From positions 5,456,001 through 5,520,000 of the forward strand of contig JAHLMK010000001.1 of NCBI GenBank assembly GCA_019915135.1: a DNA stretch of 64,000 nt, given 5' to 3'. Origin of the DNA: Strobilurus pachycystidiatus. Its lineage: Eukaryota; Basidiomycota; Agaricomycetes; Agaricales; Physalacriaceae. The notes beneath the pieces are model-generated. The model was given only the letters and a program-made list of their open reading frames with translations. It was not told the origin of the DNA and searched no databases. The position numbers and the translations under genes were made by a program. This document shows, piece by piece, positions 11,555-21,600 of the stretch (positions are counted from its first letter, which is position 1; every line of letters begins with the position of its first letter).

Positions 11555-11670
11555 TAGGGTTTGAGTGCCCCTGCTAGGGTCAGCCAGCCCAATGGTTATA
11601 ACCATTGGCTTTGCAAACAAGCCCAATGGTTATAACCATTCTTTTACCCTTAGGATAATAGCATGGCCTG
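11555..11670 (+). repeat. 116-base module shared with the 5' end of the LINE, with two perfect 16-base palindromes
   Basis: AATGGTTATAACCATT, a perfect 16-base palindrome, occurs at 11591-11606 and again at 11625-11640. The whole segment from TAGGGTTTG to TTAGGATAATAGCATGGCCTG aligns end to end with 18632-18748 (117 bases) just upstream of the LINE frame. There the matching pieces are TAGGGTTTG, GCTGGGGTTAGCCA, two decayed CTATAA-centred palindromes 34 bases apart, and TTAGGATTACAGCATGGCCTG. The spacing of the paired elements is conserved, which supports common origin. It may be a promoter or untranslated-leader module. Confidence 0.75.
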
Positions 11671-12173
11671 TCTACCCTGCGCGTCGAGGAACGGCCGTCA
11701 AGTCGGAAGTGCAGGAGAAGAAAGAGGCAACGGCGCAGTCAAAGAAGCGTCGGAGAGATGTCGAGGAAGATAGCGAGGTCGAGGTGGTCGAACCCCCGAA
11801 GAAGAAGGAGAAGGGGAAGGCCAAGGCGAAACGAGCCCCGACCCCGGTACCGGAGGACGACGACGACGATGAACTCGAGGAGATCGAAGCCCCGCGCGCA
11901 CGCCGAGAGTCGACGCGTCGCGTCTCTCTCATGTCGCCCCTCCGCCTCGTCACGGAGAAAGAGAAGGCTGAGCAGGACAAGAAGCGAAGGGCCGCCAACG
12001 CCGGCGAAGGATCTTCGCGCCACACCGTCGCGCCCACCTCATCCGCGCGCGACTTCCTCCCCTCGATGGATCAACAAGAAGTCACCGACCGGGTCAACCT
12101 GATCCTGTCGTGGTACTTCACGTTGCCGCCCACCGCGCAGAAGAAAGTCAGGGAGATCATTGGCAAGAAGTAG
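11592..12173 (+). CDS. Lysine/acidic-rich hypothetical protein, start uncertain
   Basis: The frame is open up to TAG 12171-12173. The reliable part begins near 11680: basic and nuclear-localisation-like runs (QSKKRRRDVEE, PPKKKEKGKAKAKRA), an acidic stretch (PEDDDDDELEEIE), then a compact C-terminal piece (DFLPSMDQQEVTDRVNLILS, TAQKKVREIIGKK). The only upstream in-frame ATG (11592) sits inside the palindrome of the 116-base module, so either that module now supplies the 5' end or true 5' exons are lost. An AATAAA-like polyadenylation signal (ACAAAAATAAAATCC) lies near 12278-12292. The family is unknown. It could be the surviving 3' half of a longer gene. Confidence 0.5.
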   Translation: MVITIGFANKPNGYNHSFTLRIIAWPVYPARRGTAVKSEVQEKKEATAQSKKRRRDVEEDSEVEVVEPPKKKEKGKAKAKRAPTPVPEDDDDDELEEIEAPRARRESTRRVSLMSPLRLVTEKEKAEQDKKRRAANAGEGSSRHTVAPTSSARDFLPSMDQQEVTDRVNLILSWYFTLPPTAQKKVREIIGKK

Positions 12174-12578
12174 GACTTCGTCGCGGGCAGTTTCCCCTTC
12201 GCCGCCGCCGCCTGGCTTTCTTAGAACAATTTACGAACATTTTATCTACATGTACATCTACCGCACGCACCCGCCCGACAAAAATAAAATCCGCTTTTCA
12301 TTAAAAACAAGTGGGATTTTTATTTGAAGAAAGAAAAGAACCTCGAGACCTAAGGTGCTAAGGCAAAAACGCCTTAAAAGGCCAAGTCCAGGCAGGGCAA
12401 ACTTCTCAAAAGTCAAGAGGAGTTTCGAATAAAGTGTAAGGGAAATACAAGCGTGTATAAAAGCGAACTAAGGAGAAATTCTATAGGACCTGGCTAAGTA
12501 GACTAAACGACTAAGGTCTTTTATAGACTAAGGTGGTTAGACTTAGACGAGTAAAGGAGTTTCTATGAGGAAATAAGA

Positions 12579-13698
12579 CTAAAAACGATTCCAATCCGGA
12601 CCCACTGGGAGACGCGCTAAGCGTTCGTAGAAGAAACCCGAAGACCTAACATCAAGAATCATGATATAGTTCTCCAGGAGTTCGTAGTCCAGTGCGGAGG
12701 CGTTTGACCAGTCTATTTCCCAGAAGGATGGAGTGACAAAAGACAAATGCTCATCGGCTCGCTACAAGCACAGAAGTTACAAGGTGTGCGAAGCGCGGGA
12801 AGGAGTTGACGAACGGTGTTCGAAGGAACTTCAACGTGGGGAGCCAAACGCCTAAGACGAGTAGGTCGCATCAAGGCTCCCAACTTAGGAAAACCATACA
12901 AGGCAGAATTCGCTCGCTGGAACTCCGGCCACCACTTCATAACGGTTACGATGGACGGAGGCGTTTGATCGTATTGAACAGGGAGGATCCGCAAGGCGTT
13001 TGGATCGATAATCAACTCGCGAAGAGTGGAATCGAATCCCATGTAACCGCCGAAGGTGGATTCCACCTGAAAGAAATAATCAGAAAAGGCGGTTCTGGAG
13101 AAGGTGTTTGCGCACCATGAACCGGGGAATAATGTCCTTCATCAAGTCGGGATGCACGCCCGGTATGTCCAGCAAACCATACCCAAGGAAGTTATCAAGG
13201 GCGAAACCGTCGAGGGTCCTTCCATTGACGGCTCGGAACCAGGACTTACAGAGCTCCACGGCTCCGTAGTACAAGGGAAAGAAGTACCGGCGAAAGCCAA
13301 GGTAAATGACGGGGTTTTCGTAGAAGGCGGGATCCCACATATACGCCAGACGACGCTGGAGTGGAAGTAAGCAGGCATAAAGGGCCTAAGGCGTTGTTAC
13401 GCACCAAGGTATACAACAAATACCGCAGGGACGGGACATCCAAAGGCTTCCCTTCACCAAAATGAAGCACTGGCTCTTCTAAGGCAGCTACCGCCGCAGT
13501 ATCGTCAACCGTGGAGAGAGTGCCGTCGTCATAGCGGATAACGATGCTGAATCGCCGAGCGAAGGTATACAATTCCAAGGCGCTGGTCAAGGCCAATTCG
13601 CCAAGTAGGGCCTCGAGCTCCTCCGGAGCAGGTTGGTTGTGCAAAGGAATGCCGCGAAGGCGAGTGTCAGAGAACGAAGGAAGAATCGGGATAGGCAT
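12579..13698 (-). CDS. Hypothetical protein, four exons, unknown family
   Basis: Starts at ATG 13696-13698 (MPIPILPSFSDTRLRGIPLH). Three phase-0 introns connect four exons cleanly: TLYLLYTL-type sequence to RRLAYMWDPAFYENP, then FM to VESTFGGYMGFDSTLREL, then PSNT to RADEHLSFVTPSFWEIDW. The protein ends FFYERLARLPVGPDWNRF and TAG at 12579-12581. The last exon is short, and only the third splice makes it visible. About 335 residues, rich in aromatic residues (FRRYFFPLYYGAVELCKSWF), without signal peptide or clear membrane segments. No family is recognised. Frame retention over four exons argues for a gene under selection or recently active. Confidence 0.65.
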
Positions 13699-14151
13699 GG
13701 CGGTTATGGCAAAACCAGAAGCAACTCTGGCGTTTTTTATAGAGCGCCGGGACCACCGTGACGATCCAAGGAAAAGGAAGAAATAGCTTAAGCGAGTCTA
13801 GGAATAAAGCTTAAGCTACTCCGAAGACCATTAAAGAGACCTAGGCGCTGTAAAAACTTAGGATGAACGATTCGACGAAGGTGATCGGGAATTCCCGATC
13901 GAACTTACTTAGTTTGATAAAGGCGATCACTGGACTTAAGAAGGACCGCCGGAGTTCTAACGGATCGCGCCAAAGGGTAAAAACAAGGGTAGTCGTGTTG
14001 AGACGGCTGTGTACTAAAGTAGCTACGGGAAACAAAGTGCTACCGGACCTACAAGGGATAAAACGAAATCCGAAGCCAGTGTAAACATGAAAGGAGAAAG
14101 GGCTAGACGACTGGCTAAGACTTGGAGGAGGTTGAGACCACCTTTAGGAAA

Positions 14152-15658
14152 CTACTGGGCTTGGTCCACTCCGTCTAAGGCAGAAATGTACAAATCCCGA
14201 GTCGACAAAACGAACTGAATACGACCCCGGATCTCATTGTAAGACGAGATAATGTCGTGGCGGTATTGACGCTCCAACTGGAGAAGTCCCGGCGAAATAT
14301 TGGGATCATCCACACCGGCCAAGCGCGTCATGCGCTTGTGAACTTGCGTCAAGGCGGCCTGCAAACCGTTGATATACTGGGGCGCTAATATCCAAGGAGT
14401 CAGAAAGGAGAAAGACAGATCAAAGTAACAGGACGTACCCGCATCCAATTGCTTGAGCAAGACCGGCTCGATCATAAAGGTCGAAGGACGAGCAGCCTTA
14501 GCGGCGCGGCGAGAAAGGTCGTCGGGGAGCTTGCGCTTAGGAGGAAGTTCCTGACCGTTGAGGGATCCCAAGGTTTGCATGGCGCGCTGATAAACACGGG
14601 CGTTAACGTCCATCTTGGGTAGGGCAGCAAAAGGAAGATAACGCACAGAAGTGCTCTAAAGGGGAATCCCAATCAGAACCAAGTAAAGGCAAAAGGGCCA
14701 AGAGTAGTAAACGACTCACCGCTTCCGCCTCTTTGAAAAGGTTGTTGGACAAGGACATCTGTTGGAAGAAATCAGCCAGCTGAAGGCGAAGGGCTATAAA
14801 GGAATTGAGCGTACGTTCTCACCAACGACAATCACGGACTCCTCACCGTCGGTGTCGGCTTCTGCAACATCGTCAGCCCAATCAAAATACTCGCGCTTGA
14901 AGAATCGCGCACGGCCATCGGCATCCATGTCGATGTCTTCTTCCGCCTGTTTCTCCATAGCGTCGGTGATAACTTCAGGAGATTTCTTGCTTTTTCCCTG
15001 TGAAGAAGTAAGGCGTTAAGAAAGACCTAATGAACAAGTATGACAAACCTTGACCTTGGGGTCCGGTTTAACGAAGACGTTGGTCGGATGCATGGGATGA
15101 TCAGTAGGCAAAGGCTGGAACTGCGCGTTCGACATCTTCTTGGCGGTGTTCACCAAAGGTTGGAAGATGTGCGCGATGTGGTGCGAAGGCGTTTGAGGAT
15201 GAATGCCAAGGAGATGGAGCGTCAATCCGAGATAGTTCTTGACGTTGTGGAAGAACAAGACAAGGTCGGATGGGACCTTCGAGTCGGAAGGAACGGACTT
15301 GATGTCGGTGTTGGCCATCTAGGAGGAATTAAGGAAACGACGACATGAACGAAGGATAAAAGGGACACACCAAGACCGCCTCCATGATTTTGTCGACCTG
15401 CTCGGTGATCTGCTTGGAAAGTTCCATGTTGAGGCAGGCCTTTTTGATGTCGAGACGGTTGAGGCGAGGGAGAGCCATCGACATGCGAAGCCCGAGGACC
15501 GTAAAGGTGTCCGGGGTGGTCGCAGGAGGATCGTATTCCACGGAATAGGCGAGGACGGCGACGGAAGCGTCCTTGTGAGTGGCGATCTCCTTCGCGGAAG
15601 GAAGGTAAGGGACCGAAGGCAAAAGACGAGCGCAGGAAGTCCAGGATTTGGGAGCCAT
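14152..15658 (-). CDS. Hypothetical protein, six exons, unknown family
   Basis: Starts at ATG 15656-15658 (MAPKSWTSCARLLPSVPYLP). Exons continue with QVDKIMEAVL to MANTDIKSVPSDSKVPSDL (GTGTGT intron), PDPKVK to GKSKKSPEVITDAMEKQAEE, an acidic part ending ESVIVVGE, a short exon MSLSNNLFKEAEA, then VRYLPFAALPKMDVNARVYQ, and a helical C-terminus (YINGLQAALTQVHKRMTRLA) ending LDGVDQAQ and TAG. About 370 residues. A Lys/Arg patch (PPKRKLPDDLSRRAAKAARP) could be a nuclear signal. It lies 0.45 kb upstream of the gene at 12579-13698 on the same strand; the two may form a pair carried by one element. Function unknown. Confidence 0.65.
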
Positions 15659-17573
15659 GTCGAAGGAAAGTAAGGATGAAAACGCCCAGGAGATAAAACA
15701 GGCGTTTTTATAGGCGAGCAAGGTGAAAATTGCCAAGGACCTTGATAAAGATAGAACGGCAAAAGGTCTGGGGCTTTGCACCAAGGCAGAAGGAATAAGC
15801 GTTTTCGCGATACTACTAGGATGTCGGGGACGACATTTCAAAAGTCAAGAGGAGATGATACGCATTGTAGAATCCTAGTGCCAGAACCAGGGAATTTTGC
15901 GATTCCTGTAGGAGTCTATGCCAGGACTTCCAGTCACAGCACAACGACCAGAGAGACACACGGAGAAACTACCTTAACGCAGGCAAGTCTCCAGGACTAA
16001 GGGATACGCGCCTTTAGGACGCGGTATGATCGACCGATCATACTCCTTAACTCCGAATATCATTATCCAAGCGTTGTACTCTTAAAACCAGGAGTTCATT
16101 CAACCGTGTCGGTCATGCAACGACAAGTGCCTACCAGAAATAGCACTATGGAAAGTACCCAGGCAGGAGATACTCTACCAAGAAGGCTCAAGGAGTTTAC
16201 TCGTGCTAAGTCAGAACTCGCGCGACCAAGAATAGATCAAAGGAGAAGATCTCTCTTCCGGGCCATGGCGCCTTCGGAATAGTGATCTCCGCTCCGACGC
16301 CCCGCACCAAAGAAAACGGACTTCGATCCGCCGCCGCCGATCACTAAAGATAGACCTGGCTAAAAGGCCCGATCATGGACCTTGTACCTCACTGGAACTC
16401 ACATATTGATGTGGCGTCACTGAGTTGTCAAAAACGAATCACCTTCCAAGCGCTAAGGATAAACCCAACCAACGCCTAAAGACACGAAAGAACTCATTAA
16501 GGAGTTTTGCCAAGACAAGCGGAACCTCGGGAGACAGAAATAGACTTAAGGAAGAGCCAGATCGGTGGTGTGGCGCACTTGGCGCTGACCAAGTGTTCAG
16601 TCTTCTCCCGGGTCGGCTGTTTCGAACAGGGATAGCCAATCAGGACGCTAGTACAGAATGACTCGACCTCCGAGAGGCCCGACGAGTAGTAAACCCGCTT
16701 ACAGTACAGAATAGTAGGAATAGTATAAAAGGCCAGAAAGTGCCAGTAGATAGGTAGCTTAGTGCCCCCACAGTATCCGCTAGTAATACGCAGTCGCTGT
16801 AGTGAATCTAACTCGAGTTTCGACTCAACTTACTCTGAATTTGAGAGAACCCAAAAGACCTTGAAGGCCCCAAAAAGACCTTAGAACCATTTAGGCGATA
16901 TCAGGTGTTAGCAAACTCCTTGAAGAACTCATAGGTTCCTATCCTCCAAGTCACTAAGACAATACCAAACGACACCACTTGGCGTTAGACCCTTGTGTTC
17001 GTTAGAAGGCCGGGTTGCAAGTAGTTCTGCCTTGCAATCACGCTCTGTTGTGAAGTATTCGCCTTTGAGGAGTTTAGTTGAGTTTGAACGAGTGTTGTTA
17101 TCGTCTGAAACACCTTACGGAATCTTTGGTCCCAGTCCAAGACACTAGAAGTTTGGTTTAAGGACAAGGAAATCGCCTTACTTGGTAGCAGTCCAGTAGC
17201 ATAAACACCTACGGTAGCGGCCTGCCATAAGACAATCACCTTGTACAAAAGAACGATCAATAAGAAGGAGCTACATTGCCTCGCGCTGTTTAAGGTCTCC
17301 GTACGTTGTGACTTCGGCCTACGACTTTCAGATTATCTTGTTCGACTTTGTGAATCAATCTCCCTACACCCCCTAAAACTACTCGAACGCAAGTTCGGAA
17401 TACATCTCTATTGTTCCAATACCAAAAGTACTTGTTCCTTTGAACAACTACACCAGCCTCGCTCCCACAAGGAGTATTAGTGAGATATAAGGATAGATAG
17501 GATAGATTTCATAGTCCCCTTTTAGAGGTCTATTTCGAACGTGCATATCAACGCCCTGGAAATAAATTGTTAG
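15659..17573. other. Non-coding part of the island
   Basis: No frame above about 90 codons looks coding. The 17-base repeat word at 15838-15854 is here. Two patches, near 16261 (CCATGGCGCCTTCGG) and 16330 (CCGCCGCCGCC), are richer in G and C. It may be promoter plus terminal sequence of the candidate element. Confidence 0.5.
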
Positions 17574-17974
17574 TGTCATTTCAGCGGGTGGAACAAACGA
17601 CGCACCGTGAGCAAACGCTGCAGGATAGCACCTTTCTTGGCGCGCTCGTATGGGGTGAGCGAGGAGTCTGGGACCGGGGAAGGTGGATTAGGACCTGGTT
17701 CGCTGTTCATGTCGAGATCGTAGGGGTATGTCGCGCAAAGTTCGTTGTAGACAGTGTCGGCAAAGTCCTGGCCAGACTGTTTCCCCTTGCGACGTGCGTT
17801 GGAGTAGCCATCGAGGCCCTTGTCCAGAATGGCTTTGCGACCCCCTTTTGCCCAGTGTTTGCGGAAGGGTGGAAGAGAGGCAGGGTCAAAGGTCGGAGTT
17901 TGTCTGGAATATCATATAACGTTATGTTGATCATATGCTCGGAGGTAGACGCCGGCTTACGCGCTGGATGCCAT
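17574..17974 (-). pseudogene. 5' fragment of a second HMG-like hypothetical gene
   Basis: From ATG 17972-17974 the fragment repeats the start of the gene at 11086. It has a tiny exon MASS plus part of a codon, an intron at the same position and phase, then TFDPASLPPFRKHWAKGG (compare VFDPSSVEPFRRNWAKG), CATYPYD and SSLTPYERAKKGAILQRLLT. It reaches a GTGCGT donor at the same place where exon 2 of the full copy ends. After that nothing of the rest, including the HMG-like part, is found. The copy is therefore cut inside its second intron, at the edge of the 12.3-17.57 kb island. The two copies differ at many positions, so the duplication is not recent. Confidence 0.8.
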
Positions 17975-18631
17975 GGAGTGATCTTGTTTGGATTTTGAAA
18001 GAAAAGACGCGTAAAGGTGACAAAGGTCGCGACTTGGAACGTTGTGGTAGAGGAGTCAACGATTGTAAAAGCAAGCAAATAGGATACAACGCGAATAGTA
18101 TGTAAACGCTAGCGCTCTTTGCCGATTTGGCCCTGTTTGGTATTTGTGAACTATTTCTGCTTGCTGAATGCAGCGCACCGCGTCCTGGACCGGTCCTTGA
18201 CCGCTTCCGCGGGGTAAGAAGAGATCCTGGCAGGCAGGGCACAAAATTTGGTGGAAATGAGGCGGGATCCCGCCTAGCCCGAGGCAGCACCACATTCACC
18301 ACATTAGGTAAACGGCAAGTCCCGGATGGCGAGCATTAGAGCTTTGTGAAGAGTCTGAGTACGGCCCGGCATGCTCAGGCATGCGAATGCGACATTGTTT
18401 GCCGACGCCCAACAATACACAACGCATGCGCCGGTAGTATCTGCACTGCAGGGATACAGGAGAGCGGGGGGCTCCGGCGGGGGCTCCGGCATTGGAGCCG
18501 CTGACCAACTTCACACGTGGGTCGGCTCGCATGGCAATTTTTTTCCGCTCGCATGGCGAATTTTCCGTTGCTAATTATATGAGTGACCCGGACGTCGAAA
18601 TGGTGGAAATAATAAGACTAAAAACCCGGCA
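17975..18631. other. Intergenic between truncated gene copy and LINE
   Basis: No coding frame was recognised. It would hold the former promoter of the truncated gene. A short GC-rich repeat (GGGGGCTCCGG, twice) lies near 18467-18490. Confidence 0.5.
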
Positions 18632-21600
18632 TAGGGTTTGTAGCTAGCAGAGCTGGGGTTAGCCACTTCAGTTGCTATAATAACAACTTTGCCATTGCAC
18701 TCAGTGGCTATAAGAACAGGAATGCCATTAGGATTACAGCATGGCCTGGGCGAGGCATGGACCCCCGGAACCGAACGCATTCCAACGACGGGGCAGCGGG
18801 CGACGCCCGCAAATACGGCTGATTTCGATCAGATTGGAACGACGGCTCCGACCGTTATAAGGCGAGGAAATCAACCGGCGAACAACGTCGGCGGCAGGAG
18901 GTACACAAGAAAGCCCCCAAAAAGCCGCAAAACAACGAAGGCAACGATAAAGGTGGCCGCGCTGAACATAAACGGCCACGGCAACATGAACCCCTTCAAC
19001 CCGAATAATAAATGGAACCATCTAAACCAAGTGATGCGTGACCAGAAAATCGGCGTACTCATCGTAGGGGAAGCGCATCTAAATGAGGCGAGACACGAAA
19101 AAATCGCAAAGGCCTTCGAGAACCAAATGAAGATAGTATACTCGGAAAACGACGGTAGCGACAACGCAAAAGGTGTCGCGATAGTTCTGAACAGAAAACT
19201 CACAAACGCGCAAGATATCCTCTCGTGGGAGGTGGTTCCGGGACGAGCGATCCTGGTGTCAATGAACTGGCATAACGAAGGCCGAATGACCATTCTCGGA
19301 GTGTATGCAGATAACGACGAAAGAGACAACGCTAATCTGTGGAGGAAAATAAAGGATTTCTTCTCTGTCAACCCAGGTGTACCGAAACCGAACATCATGG
19401 CGGGAGACATGAACTTCGTAGAAGAAAGTATTGACAGAATGCCGCCTCGGGAGGACGACCCGGCGCAGGTTGAAGCATTCGACGAACTAAAAGACGATTT
19501 AGACCTGGTTGACGGGTGGAGAAACACATTCCCCGATACCCTAGACTTCACACATACGCACCGTCACGGCAAATCGAGACTAGACCGAATATACATACAA
19601 AGAAACACCTTGGAGCTAGCAAGGGAATGGCGGATAAACCCCAGTGGAATAGTCACGGACCACTATATGGTCTCGGTCCAAGTAGCTTCCGACGACTCAC
19701 CAGAGACAGGACCGGGAAGGAAAGTTATCCCTAAACATGTCTTCAGAGACGGGGTATTCCTAAGGGAGGCTAAAAAGTGGGGACGCGAAGCACTGGAAAA
19801 AATTAGAAAGTGCAGAACCCCAGGAGGCCGGACTGAGGCGGAAAACCCGCAAACAATTCAAGCCGAGTGGAAACGAAAAACCCGCGAACTTGGGCTAAGA
19901 AGGGCGGCTATAACGATATCAAGGTCCCAGAGGGAAATAAGAGAATTGGAGCTGGACAGAGACTCCACCATGAACGACCCGAACCTCTCAATTGACGAAA
20001 GGATCCGGGCCTCGGGAATCATAGAAAAAAGGCTCAACGAACTAAAACAGAAAGAACACGCACGAAAGCGGCACACTCTGAAAGTCAAGATGCGTATCGA
20101 AGGAGAAACCATGACCAAAGCGTGGTTCGAAATGGGAAAACAAAGGAAACCAAGAGACCTCTTCCGCGCCCTACACTCGGGCAGAAGCAACCGGAACGGT
20201 GAAGCAATATACGAGAAAAACTCGAAAGGCATGGCCGAAGTATTCCGGAAACACCACTCGAAGCTACAAGAAGATGGCATAACGCCCGAAAGCATAGAAT
20301 CTAGGGAAGAGGACATCCAGGAAGTACTGGGAGAGATCTCCCCGGAAGCGGATGCAGACACAATGAACGATCTAGAAGGGAACCTGAGAGCCGAAGAGCT
20401 CATCTTCGTCCTGAAGAGACTGATGAACGGGAAAGCGGCAGGCCTTGACGGCCTGACCTACGAATTCTGGAAAATGTTACTGACAGAATTCACCGCAGAC
20501 TGCGCGAAGAATAGCAAGGAAGCATTCGACATAGTTGAACTACTGATTGGGACGTATAACGACATCGAGACGTACGGAATAGTACATGGCACGAACTTCT
20601 GTCAAGGGTGGATGTGCCCGCTGTACAAGAAAAACGACCGCACGGACCCAGCTAACTACAGGCCGATAACCCTACTCAACTCCGATTATAAAATCATGAC
20701 GAAAATACTGGCGATCCGCCTCGGAAAGGTAGCGCCAAAGATCATCCACAAGAACCAGGCGGGTTTTATTCCAGGAAGAAACATACACGACCAAGTGAAA
20801 CTGGTTAAAACAATCATCGAATATGGAGAGATCACAGAGACAAACGGGATGGTAGTGGCCCTAGACCAAGAAAAGGCTTACGATAAGATTGCGCACGACT
20901 ACCTGTGGCGGGTCCTGAGGGCGTTCAATCTCCCGGAGAGCCTAGTATCGACAGTAAGAACACTGTACGAGGACGCCGAAACACAGGTAATGGTGAACGG
21001 CGTGCTAAGCAAACCCTTCAAAGTAACAAGAGGAGTCCGGCAAGGAGACCCGCTGTCTTGCATTATATTTGACATCGCCATCGAACCGCTAGCAGAGATG
21101 CTCCGAAATTCTGACTTACAAGGTTTCAACATCCCGGGCGATCCCCACCTAGAGCGCTTAATCGCACAGTTATTCGCGGACGACACGACGGTATTCCTGT
21201 CCGAAAACGACGACTATGACACTCTGAAGAAAATCCTCGTCAAATGGTGCAAAGCGTCTAGAGCAAAATTCAACATAACCAAAACGGAAGGCATACCTGT
21301 AGGCACGGAAGAGTATAGAAGCCAACTACTTGCGACAAGGAAGCTGAACGCAAACGCGAACCCAATCCCGGCTGAAGTGAAAATGGCAAGAGACGGCACT
21401 GCCGTACGAATTCTAGGGGGTTGGCCTGGGAATAAGACGAACGCGGCCGCTCCCTGGGGCAAGATCCTAGATGACATCGATAGCCGCCTGAAGACGTGGG
21501 AAACCCCTCACCCCACGATGGAGGGACGGAAGATAGTAGCGTCCACGATTGTAGGTGGAGTAACACAATACCTTGCATTCGTCCAAGGGATGCCGAAAAC

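Larger units (their letters stand above)
12300..17573. other. Candidate insertion island of distinct base composition
   Basis: From about 12300 to the truncated gene end at 17573 the sequence is richer in A and in words such as CCTAAGG, GACTAAG and CCAAGG than its neighbours. It carries two minus-strand intron-containing genes of unknown family with long non-coding flanks. A 17-base word TCAAAAGTCAAGAGGAG occurs at 12406-12422 and again in the same direction at 15838-15854, on either side of the two genes. No reverse transcriptase, integrase or transposase was seen in it, and no target duplication was identified. A non-autonomous element is possible but unproven. Confidence 0.4.

Noticed and set aside
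11672..12037. Minus-strand frames of 60-120 codons opposite the lysine-rich gene
   Set aside because: Ser/Arg-rich antisense shadows of the low-complexity plus-strand coding sequence.
12300..17573. LTR retrotransposon
   Set aside because: No protease, reverse transcriptase, RNase H or integrase motif was found, and no long terminal repeats beyond a single 17-base shared word.
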